Shown piece by piece: positions 1 through 5,019 of a stretch of DNA of 6,626 nucleotides (the stretch's first letter is position 1; each line of letters starts with the position of its first letter). Made by a program: the position numbers and the translations under genes. Location: NCBI GenBank assembly GCA_030043215.1, contig JASHYG010000152.1, positions 1 to 6,626 of the forward strand, given 5' to 3'. This DNA comes from Gammaproteobacteria bacterium. GTDB lineage: Bacteria; Pseudomonadota; Gammaproteobacteria; Steroidobacterales; Steroidobacteraceae. The notes under the pieces were generated by a model, which ran no database searches, was not told the DNA's origin, and was given only the letters and a program-made list of their open reading frames with translations.

Positions 1-1
1 C

Positions 2-718
2 ATCTTGCGGCACGAGGCGGGGCATGCCCTCGACAATGCCTACCGCCTGCGCCGCCGGCGTCGCTGGCGCGAGGTGTTCGGTCCCGCATCGCTCCCTTAC
101 CCGCGCCGCTATCGCGCGCGGCCGGGCAGCCGGCGCTACGTGCATCATCTCGGCGAGTGGTACGCCCAGGCGCACCCGACCGAGGACTTCGCGGAGACCT
201 TCGCGGTGTGGTTGAAGCCCAGGTCCGACTGGCGCAAGGCTTACGCCGAGTGGCCGGCGTTCCAGAAGCTGAGCCTCGTCGATGATCTGATGGAGAGCGT
301 CCGCGGCAAGCGCCCGCCCGTGCGGAGTCGACAGCGCGTCGATGCGATCGCCGACGACACCCGTACGCTCGCGGCAGTCTATCGCCGCAAGCTCGCCCGC
401 CGCCGGCACGAGCGCCGCGGGCTCGCCGAGGAGCTGCTGCTCAAGGTGTTCAGCGCCGAGCGGGAGCGGCCGGGCGCCATGCGTGCCGCGACGTTGCTGC
501 GAGCCTCGAAGGCCGGTCTCGTCGCCTCGGCCTCGCGCCAACTCGGATTGGAGCGCTACAGCGTCTATCAGATCCTGCGCATGCTCATCGAGCGCTGCGA
601 TGCGCTCGAGCTGCACGTGCGCGGCAGCCGCCGCGACGCCGTACGCAACGTGCGCTGGATCGTCGGACGCATCGCGCGCCTCTACGCCCAGGGTGAGACT
701 CCGCACCTCGCTCTATGA
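2..718 (+). CDS. Putative zinc metallopeptidase, 5' end missing
   Basis: The frame is open from the left edge (Ile-Leu-Arg-His-Glu-Ala-Gly-His). The TTG at 5 is only two codons before the catalytic motif, so it is not the true start and the N-terminal part lies outside the window. The HExxH zinc motif (HEAGH) is at bases 11-25. About 50 residues later comes HPTEDFAETFAVWL, with acidic residues at bases 182-196, which suits a gluzincin-like third zinc ligand and resembles putative zinc-binding metallopeptidases of the Peptidase_Mx kind. The final ~130 residues are rich in Arg, Ala and Leu and look helical; I recognise no domain there. No signal peptide can be judged. The stop overlaps the next start as ATGA (715-718), implying translational coupling to the ATP-grasp ligase. 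Metallopeptidase class is well supported; exact family and substrate are not. Confidence 0.82.
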   Translation: MLRHEAGHALDNAYRLRRRRRWREVFGPASLPYPRRYRARPGSRRYVHHLGEWYAQAHPTEDFAETFAVWLKPRSDWRKAYAEWPAFQKLSLVDDLMESVRGKRPPVRSRQRVDAIADDTRTLAAVYRRKLARRRHERRGLAEELLLKVFSAERERPGAMRAATLLRASKAGLVASASRQLGLERYSVYQILRMLIERCDALELHVRGSRRDAVRNVRWIVGRIARLYAQGETPHLAL

Positions 719-1749
719 AGAAGCAGCGCGCGCTGGTCGTCGTGCACGGAAGCCTCGTACCCCCGGAAACCCTGGAAGGCCATGATGAGAAGGAGATCGA
801 CGAGTGGCGCACCGAGTACGACGTGATCTCGACGCTGAAGCGCAGCGGGCACGAGGTGCGCTGCCTCGGAGTGCTCGACAGCCTCACGGAGCTGAGGGGC
901 GCCATCGCCGACTGGAAGCCGGGCATCGTCTTCAACCTGCTCGAGGAGTTCGACGGCATCGTCACTTACGACCAGCACGTCGTCGCCTTCCTCGAGCTGC
1001 TGCGGCAGCCCTACACCGGCTGCAATCCGCGCGGGCTGCTGCTCTCGCGCGACAAGTCGCTCTGCAAGCAGCTCTTGACGTTCCACCGCGTGCCGACGCC
1101 GCAGTTCGCCGTGTTCCGGCGCGGGGCCCGCTTCCATGCGCCGCGCCGGCTCAAGTTCCCTCTGTTCGTGAAGTCGAGAGTGGAGGACGCATCGCTCGGC
1201 ATCGCGCAGGCCTCGGTCGTGGACGACGCAGCGCACTTGAAGGAGCGCATCGAGTTCGTCCATAGCCAGGTCGGCACGGATGCGCTCGTCGAGGAGTTCA
1301 TCGAGGGACGCGAGCTCTATGTCGGGGTGATGGGCAACGAGCGCCTCACCCGGCTGCCGGTCTGGGAGATGGTGTTCGGCTCCATGCCGCACACGCTCGC
1401 GGCCATCGCGACGCGCAAGGTGAAGTGGGACAAGCGCTACCAGGAGCGCTATGGCATCAGCACCCGCGCCGCGGCCGATCTGCCGCCCACCGTGCTCGCG
1501 CGACTCGACAAGCTCTCGCGGCGCATCTACCGGGCGCTCGGCCTGTCCGGATATGCGCGGATGGACTTCCGGGTGACCAGCGAGGGTAATATCTATGCGC
1601 TGGAGGCCAACGCGAACCCCAACCTCGAGGCGGCCGAGGACTTCTCGGAGTCGGCTCGGGCCTCGGGGATCGAGTATTCCGAGCTCCTCGAGCGGCTCAT
1701 GGTGCTCGGGCTCACTTATCGAGCGGAATGGAGGTCGACCTATGGCTAG
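715..1749 (+). CDS. ATP-grasp ligase, D-alanine-D-alanine ligase-like
   Basis: This 344-residue protein has the length and order of Ddl-type ATP-grasp ligases, which join a carboxylate to an amine through an acylphosphate using ATP. Visible landmarks are an N-terminal strand MKKQRALVVVHG, FNLLEEFDG (73-81), PYTGCNPRGLLLSRDK (99-114), FPLFVKSRVEDASLG (148-162, nucleotide-binding Lys and loop), LVEEFIEGREL (191-201), RMDF (282-285) and LEANANPNL (296-304). Asp284, Glu297 and Asn299 are the likely Mg-binding residues. Canonical Ddl enzymes end this motif with a Pro-Gly turn (NTxPG); here it is NANPNL, so the amine substrate may not be D-Ala. The ATG overlaps the stop of the peptidase gene and there is no close Shine-Dalgarno, consistent with coupled translation. 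No signal peptide is seen, so it is presumably cytoplasmic. Superfamily is confident; calling it a cell-wall Ddl is not warranted. Confidence 0.88.
   Translation: MKKQRALVVVHGSLVPPETLEGHDEKEIDEWRTEYDVISTLKRSGHEVRCLGVLDSLTELRGAIADWKPGIVFNLLEEFDGIVTYDQHVVAFLELLRQPYTGCNPRGLLLSRDKSLCKQLLTFHRVPTPQFAVFRRGARFHAPRRLKFPLFVKSRVEDASLGIAQASVVDDAAHLKERIEFVHSQVGTDALVEEFIEGRELYVGVMGNERLTRLPVWEMVFGSMPHTLAAIATRKVKWDKRYQERYGISTRAAADLPPTVLARLDKLSRRIYRALGLSGYARMDFRVTSEGNIYALEANANPNLEAAEDFSESARASGIEYSELLERLMVLGLTYRAEWRSTYG
1730..1734 (+). promoter_or_regulatory. Shine-Dalgarno site of the CpcT-like lipoprotein gene
   Basis: GGAGG lies 7 bases upstream of the ATG at 1742, inside the 3' end of the ATP-grasp gene. 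It selects this start over in-frame codons further upstream, which would fall within the ligase gene and lack a signal peptide. It is the strongest ribosome site in the window, so the lipoprotein may be translated more than its operon partners. Confidence 0.85.
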
Positions 1750-2392
1750 CGGAACGCGGGTCCTGCTCGTTGCCGCGGCGGCGCTCGCCGCCGGATGCGC
1801 GAGCCATGCGAAGCGCACGGACGCCGATCTCGACCAGCTGCTGGAATGGCTTCCCGGCTTCTATGACAACCAGGTGCAGATCGCCGAGGCGCAGCAGGCC
1901 GGACGCGCTCCCGAGGAGCAACTCGCCCTCACCGTGGTGCCGGTCGAAGCCCAGGAGCTCGGCACCCACGTCTTTTACATGCAGGAGATGACGAAAGGTC
2001 CGGCCTCGCATATCACGCTGCAGCGGCTGCTGTCCTTCAACACCGGGAAGGACGAGATCATCGAGACACTGTGGTCCCTCGCCGATCCGGGTCGCTGGCG
2101 CGGCGCGGACACGACGCCCGAGTTATTCACGTCGCTGCAACCCGACGACGTCCGGCCCATGCAGGGCTGCGATCTCAAATGGAAGAAGGACGGCGATCAC
2201 TTCACGGCGTCGAACGACCCGAGCCACTGCCGGATGCTCTCGCCTCGGACCGGCGGCGTCGAGTTCACGGACATGCGTGTCGAGCTCACTCCCGATGAGC
2301 TGGCCATCAGCACCCGTGCCACCCCCGTGGGCCGCGCGGCCGCGCCGGGCGGCGCCCCGTACGTCCGCTTCCGCCGCAACGGCGGCTCTTGA
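1742..2392 (+). CDS. Putative lipoprotein with CpcT/CpeT-like domain
   Basis: The 216-residue product begins MASGTRVLLVAAAALAAGC, a lipoprotein signal with cleavage expected before Cys19; residue +2 is Ala, not Asp, so outer-membrane sorting is likely in a Gram-negative cell. The mature part resembles the CpcT/CpeT family (phycobilin lyases in cyanobacteria; role unclear elsewhere): LDQLLEWLPGFYDNQVQ (30-46), the strand VFYMQEM (77-83) matching the family's YVEQ segment, GC at 142-143, a second Cys at 163, and a closing APYVRF (205-210) like the family's C-terminal strand. The two cysteines could form a disulfide in the periplasm. The gene overlaps the ATP-grasp gene by 8 bases. With no phycobilisome genes here, a bilin-lyase role is unlikely; a lipocalin-like barrel holding some hydrophobic or tetrapyrrole ligand is inference. 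Lipoprotein call is firm, family call moderate. Confidence 0.75.
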   Translation: MASGTRVLLVAAAALAAGCASHAKRTDADLDQLLEWLPGFYDNQVQIAEAQQAGRAPEEQLALTVVPVEAQELGTHVFYMQEMTKGPASHITLQRLLSFNTGKDEIIETLWSLADPGRWRGADTTPELFTSLQPDDVRPMQGCDLKWKKDGDHFTASNDPSHCRMLSPRTGGVEFTDMRVELTPDELAISTRATPVGRAAAPGGAPYVRFRRNGGS

Positions 2393-2393
2393 C

Positions 2394-2426
2394 CGCCGCA
2401 GGGACGCCGCTCCGGCGCCTGCGGCG
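2394..2426 (+). repeat. GC-rich hairpin between lipoprotein and Nudix genes
   Basis: CGCCGCAGG (2394-2402) is the exact reverse complement of CCTGCGGCG (2418-2426). Inside, CGCC (2405-2408) pairs with GGCG (2414-2417), giving a 13-pair stem with a two-base bulge and a five-base loop. It starts two bases after the lipoprotein stop and ends 12 bases before the Nudix ATG. No T-run follows, so it is not a standard intrinsic terminator; it may protect the 3' end of the upstream message or limit read-through and ribosome access. Confidence 0.6.
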
Positions 2427-2438
2427 CGGACCGTTTCG

Positions 2439-3026
2439 ATGACACCCACCCGCTCCACCACGCGATTCGAGGGCCGCATCGTCAAGGTCACCGTGGACGA
2501 GGTGCGGCTGCCGAACGGCAAGAGCGCGGAGCTCGAGGTAGTGCATCACCCCGGCGGAGCGGTGGCGGTCGCGATCGATCGCGACGAGCAGGTCTGCCTG
2601 CTGCGCCAGTACCGCTACGTGGCGGGGGGCTGGATCTGGGAGCTGCCGGCCGGCAAGCTCGAGCCGGGTGAGCCGCCGCTCGCGACGGCTCGGAGAGAGC
2701 TCTTGGAGGAGGCAGGCGTGCGCGCGCGCAGCTGGTCGAGCCTCGGCAGCTACTTGAGCTCCCCCGGAGTCTTCTCGGAAGTGCTCCATCTGTTCCTCGC
2801 GCGCGATCTCGAGCTCACCGCCTCCGCGCCGGAGATCCATGAGGTCTTCGAGGTCCACTGGGTGCCTCTCGCGGAGGCGTGTGCGCGCGCGCTGAGCGGG
2901 GAGCTCCGGGACGGCAAGACCGCCCTGGGGCTGCTGCGCGCGGCACACCACCTGGCGACGGCCGGCGCTGCGGCATCGGGCCCATCGCCCGGTCCCGGGA
3001 CCTCGGGAGGCCACGTCCCTGGATAA
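2439..3026 (+). CDS. Nudix hydrolase, ADP-ribose pyrophosphatase type
   Basis: The 195-residue product contains a complete Nudix box at residues 72-94 (Gly72, Glu78, Arg86-Glu87, Glu90-Glu91, Gly93), matching GX5EX7REUXEEXGU. The glutamates bind the Mg ions that assist hydrolysis of a nucleoside diphosphate linked to another moiety. WELPAGKLEPGE (67-78) and a proline 15 residues after the box (Pro109, in SSPGVFSE) are typical of ADP-ribose or nucleotide-sugar pyrophosphatases, probably cytoplasmic housecleaning enzymes. The ATG at 2439 is chosen because family homology begins just after it (RFEGRIVKVTVDEV); the frame stays open upstream but runs through the lipoprotein gene in another frame. 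No clear Shine-Dalgarno is seen. The last ~20 residues are Gly/Pro/Ser/Ala-rich and look like a non-conserved tail. Substrate is inferred, not proven. Confidence 0.9.
   Translation: MTPTRSTTRFEGRIVKVTVDEVRLPNGKSAELEVVHHPGGAVAVAIDRDEQVCLLRQYRYVAGGWIWELPAGKLEPGEPPLATARRELLEEAGVRARSWSSLGSYLSSPGVFSEVLHLFLARDLELTASAPEIHEVFEVHWVPLAEACARALSGELRDGKTALGLLRAAHHLATAGAAASGPSPGPGTSGGHVPG
2991..3002. repeat. 12-base perfect palindrome in the Nudix 3' end
   Basis: GGTCCCGGGACC is self-complementary and falls in the codons of the low-complexity Nudix tail, 22 bases before the stop codon. It is surrounded by other CCCG/CGGG runs, so this stretch can fold at the end of the transcript. No T-run follows. It may be chance in such GC-rich DNA. 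Confidence 0.4.
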
Positions 3027-3075
3027 ACCGTGACGTGACGCACAGCCGGCGCAGGTGCACTCCGCATACGGTGAC

Positions 3076-3093
3076 CCGGCCGAATGGGGCCGG
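3076..3093 (+). repeat. Short inverted repeat downstream of the Nudix gene
   Basis: CCGGCC (3076-3081) pairs with GGCCGG (3088-3093) around the loop GAATGG, within the 86-base gap between the Nudix stop and the next gene. It could be a weak transcript-end hairpin for the plus-strand cluster, but there is no T-run and the stem is only six pairs. Confidence 0.3.
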
Positions 3094-3103
3094 CGACATA
3101 CGA

Positions 3104-3109
3104 CATAAT
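3104..3109 (+). promoter_or_regulatory. Possible -10 element before the small hypothetical gene
   Basis: CATAAT matches the sigma-70 -10 consensus at five of six positions in an unusually AT-rich patch. No good -35 hexamer sits 16-18 bases upstream. A transcript start about seven bases downstream would fall on or just after the ATG at 3113, which argues against it driving that exact start. Tentative. Confidence 0.25.
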
Positions 3110-3112
3110 TCG

Positions 3113-3517
3113 ATGGCGAATAAAAAAGGGGAATCGATTCCCCTGTCCGATCCGTCCAATTCAACGGCCACCACGGGGGAGCGCCGGCGGACTGGAAGGA
3201 TCGTTCATGACGATCGCGGCAACGCCCGCGTTGAGTGGGTGGACGCGCCGCCCGGGCATGAGCGCACCACACTCGCCCTGGAGGAGACTCAACCCGTCTC
3301 CCGGCCCGACCCCGACCACGGCTACGACCCCTACACCAGAGGCGCGGGCGGCGAGCCCCGGAAAACCCCCGCCGCCGGCGGCTCAGCCGCGCCGACGGCG
3401 CCGGCCACCCCGGCTGGCCCACGGCCCCGGCGCGACCTGCGCAAGCTCTCCGAGTGGATCAAGCAAATGCGCGAGCTGGAAGAGCGTAAGCGGGAAGAGG
3501 GCGACGATCAGACCTGA
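3113..3517 (+). CDS. Conserved-looking small hypothetical protein
   Basis: The 134-residue product has no function I recognise. It has a polar N-terminus (MANKKGESIPL), a compact core TGRIVHDDRGNARVEWVD (27-44), a short GYDPYTRG motif (70-77), a Pro/Ala/Gly-rich linker (~80-107) and a charged C-terminal helix (DLRKLSEWIKQMRELEERK, 108-126) that could be amphipathic or coiled-coil. The core and the GYDPY motif recall uncharacterised proteins common in beta- and gammaproteobacteria; that is from memory. No signal peptide, membrane segment or Cys. The ATG at 3113 is preferred because no usable start lies between it and the core; a GTG at 3071 is an in-frame alternative. There is no clear Shine-Dalgarno. 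Its first codons contain an 18-base palindrome. It converges on the minus-strand pair with a 33-base gap. Confidence 0.7.
   Translation: MANKKGESIPLSDPSNSTATTGERRRTGRIVHDDRGNARVEWVDAPPGHERTTLALEETQPVSRPDPDHGYDPYTRGAGGEPRKTPAAGGSAAPTAPATPAGPRPRRDLRKLSEWIKQMRELEERKREEGDDQT
3121..3144 (-). terminator. Palindrome plus A6/T6 run: candidate minus-strand intrinsic terminator
   Basis: AGGGGAATCGATTCCCCT (3127-3144) is a perfect 18-base palindrome, preceded on the plus strand by A6 (3122-3127). Read on the minus strand, a 7-pair stem with loop TCGA is followed directly by T6 then ATT, the classic intrinsic terminator layout. It would stop leftward transcription from the 4839-3551 operon after it has run antisense through the small hypothetical gene. 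A twofold-symmetric operator is the alternative reading. Confidence 0.5.
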
Positions 3518-3519
3518 AT

Positions 3520-3557
3520 CGCCTGGTGCGCCCGCCCACCGGGGCGCCGATCAGGCG
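3520..3557. repeat. Nested inverted repeats in the convergent gap
   Basis: CGCCTG (3520-3525) pairs with CAGGCG (3552-3557), and inside it GCGCCC (3528-3533) pairs with GGGCGC (3542-3547) around an eight-base loop. The structure fills the gap between two convergent genes and enters the last codons of the minus-strand gene. It could act in both directions as a transcript-end hairpin, though no T-run follows on either strand. Confidence 0.4.
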
Positions 3558-4204
3558 TGAGCCTCGATGTGCGCGCGCTTGCGCGCATCGGTCAGCCGAT
3601 AGAAGCGCCGCAGCTCCGCCAGGGCTTGCCGCTCCGTGCCCGCGCCCCGCTCGCGCAGCACGCGCTCGATGCGCCGGCAGAACTTCTCGGCATAGAGTGT
3701 CGCGCGCCGATAAATCGCAACGCGCCCCGCCGCGAGAGTCGGATCGATGCGCGTGCGCTCGAAGAGCAGGCGCATGAGCTCCGCGGGGAAGCGCTCGGGG
3801 AGCTGGCGCTTGAGCAGCCAATAGCTCGCCACGTACTTGTCGATCTCCGCCTGCAGCTCCAGCTCGAGCAGCGATACCGACTTGTCGTGTCCGCAGTTCC
3901 AGGCGAGATAGACGAAGTGGCTCACCCCCTCGAGGGCGGTCCAGTAGTCCGCGACGTTGCCTCGATGGAGTGATTCGAGCGGATCGGCCCGCCGCAGCCG
4001 CTCGAGGAGCGCCGGGTCGAGGTACAGCGAGACGCCGAGCTCGCCGCTCTCTCCCGCGGCCACGATGAGCTGCTCGTCGGTCGGATGCGCGCGCACGGCC
4101 GGCGGCAGCTGCTCACGGTCAGTGACCAGGAAGTCGTACACGTCGTGAGCGATGCTCACGTCGTAGATGCCGCCGATCAGCTCCTGGAGCTGCTTGAGGA
4201 TCAC
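3551..4204 (-). CDS. Hypothetical protein, second gene of a coupled pair
   Basis: The 217-residue product is not recognised. The GTG start at 4204-4202 overlaps the stop of the upstream gene as GTGA, strongly implying translational coupling; the frame remains open much further upstream, but that part is opposite-phase to the upstream gene and has no protein-like character. Features include an N-terminal helical segment ILKQLQELIGGIYDVSIAHDVYDFLVTD (2-29), a strand-like GVSLYLDPALLERL (57-70), and a central DYWTALEGVSHFVYLAWN (87-103) leading into VSLLELELQAEIDKYV (110-125). The C-terminal third is basic and helical, with many Arg. Cys residues at 104 and 176 are isolated, and no metal motif, signal peptide or membrane span is evident. 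It looks like a cytoplasmic, mostly helical protein that may bind its operon partner; this is inference. Confidence 0.8.
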   Translation of the reverse strand: MILKQLQELIGGIYDVSIAHDVYDFLVTDREQLPPAVRAHPTDEQLIVAAGESGELGVSLYLDPALLERLRRADPLESLHRGNVADYWTALEGVSHFVYLAWNCGHDKSVSLLELELQAEIDKYVASYWLLKRQLPERFPAELMRLLFERTRIDPTLAAGRVAIYRRATLYAEKFCRRIERVLRERGAGTERQALAELRRFYRLTDARKRAHIEAHA

Positions 4205-4839
4205 TGCGGCGTGTGCGCGGAGGGAGCCGGGTTCACGCCGAGCCGCCTCAGGATGCGATAGGAGCGCCGGCTGCCCGTCCTCAGCCAGATCTCGTAGAGC
4301 CGCAGGATGTCCTCGTCCGTGTGGCGATAGGACGATTCGCTCACCTCGTTGAGCGCGTCCACGAGCGGCTGGAATTTCTCGGCGAGCTCCGCGAAGACCT
4401 GCGCGAGGACACGGCCGCGGCCCCGGGCCAGGGCCTCGGCGAGCGCGCGGTAGGCCTGTCCGCCCATCGCGATGTGGTAGTCCACGTCGATCAGCTTGCG
4501 GGCGAAGCTCTGCGCGAAGAAGCCGGCGACGAACAGCGACACGTCGCCCAGACGCTGTAGTCCGCGCTGGCGGTCCCCCGCCGAGCGGGCCTCGAGCGCC
4601 TCCGCGAGCATCATCACGAGAGGCTTCAAGCGCGGGCCCTCCGGCGAGGGCTCGTAGAGCGCTTCCGAGCGCGCGAACAGCGTCAGCAGGTTCACGACGT
4701 AGTGCTCGGTTTGATCCTCCACCGCGAGATGCTGCCGCTCGAGCACGCCGTGCAGATTGTCGCGAAAGAACTCCTGCAGGTTCGCGACAGGAACGACGCG
4801 CTGTGGCGCTGCCTCTCTCGGCTGCTGCGTACCGGGCAT
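4201..4839 (-). CDS. Hypothetical helical protein, first gene of a coupled pair
   Basis: The 212-residue product is not recognised. The ATG at 4839 is chosen because GGAG lies five bases upstream; a GTG at 4893 in the same frame lacks a convincing ribosome site. After a polar N-terminus, residues 20-65 form a likely helix pair (LQEFFRDNLHGVLERQHLAV and EHYVVNLLTLFARSEALYE). Residues 72-86 are hydrophobic-helical (KPLVMMLAEALEA). The most distinctive stretch is 99-127, containing DVSLFVAGFFAQSFARKL and DVDYHIAMGG. Helices follow at 129-165 and 175-200. It could pack on a membrane but has no clear transmembrane span. It ends in GTGA overlap with the next gene and is transcribed divergently from the helicase gene. 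No catalytic motif is apparent. Confidence 0.85.
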   Translation of the reverse strand: MPGTQQPREAAPQRVVPVANLQEFFRDNLHGVLERQHLAVEDQTEHYVVNLLTLFARSEALYEPSPEGPRLKPLVMMLAEALEARSAGDRQRGLQRLGDVSLFVAGFFAQSFARKLIDVDYHIAMGGQAYRALAEALARGRGRVLAQVFAELAEKFQPLVDALNEVSESSYRHTDEDILRLYEIWLRTGSRRSYRILRRLGVNPAPSAHTPQ

Positions 4840-5019
4840 GAATACTCCAGCCTTCTCCCTTGAATAGAACGGCCGCGGTCGCCGAAAGTTCACACCGCAT
4901 GAGCCTCGAGTTCCGTGATCCAGGTAGCTGTCCGGCGCCGCCGAGAGCCGCGGGGCCAGGCTCCGAAGTGAACCGAGTCGATAGCGTCCGGGCGTGGCAA
5001 GCCCGTATAGTTCGCCGGC
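4840..5019. promoter_or_regulatory. Divergent intergenic region between the unknown pair and the helicase
   Basis: These 180 bases separate two divergently read units, so both promoters should lie here. On the plus strand TATAGT (5006-5011) is a five-of-six match to the -10 consensus, preceded by the inverted repeat CGGGC (4989-4993)/GCCCG (5001-5005). No convincing -35 is seen. On the minus strand I see no strong promoter match. No LexA-like CTG-N10-CAG box was found. Confidence 0.45.
4845..4848 (-). promoter_or_regulatory. Shine-Dalgarno site of the coupled minus-strand pair
   Basis: On the minus strand the bases read CTGGAGTATTCATG: GGAG five bases before the ATG. A purine-rich AAGGGAGAAGG lies just upstream. 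This decides the start at 4839 over the GTG at 4893. Confidence 0.7.

Noticed and set aside
5..7. TTG as start of the metallopeptidase gene
   Set aside because: It would begin two residues before the catalytic HEAGH, leaving no N-terminal fold; the frame is open to the window edge.
1595..1741. In-frame N-terminal extension of the lipoprotein gene
   Set aside because: It lies wholly within the ATP-grasp gene, would bury the lipoprotein signal, and the ATG at 1742 has an ideal GGAGG site.
682..1818. Long minus-strand reading frame (378 codons) opposite the ATP-grasp gene
   Set aside because: It mirrors a well-supported gene, its protein is Arg/Glu/His-rich without domain features, and long antisense frames are expected in very GC-rich DNA.
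2307..3422. Minus-strand reading frame of 371 codons
   Set aside because: It covers the Nudix gene and the small hypothetical gene in antisense; the protein is low-complexity Arg/Gly/Pro sequence with no motif.
3526..3777. Small plus-strand reading frames within 3526-3973
   Set aside because: They are antisense to the unknown minus-strand gene and have Arg/Ala-rich composition typical of shadows.
4920..4945. LexA-type SOS box before the helicase
   Set aside because: A CTG occurs at 4928 but no CAG follows at the required ten-base spacing.
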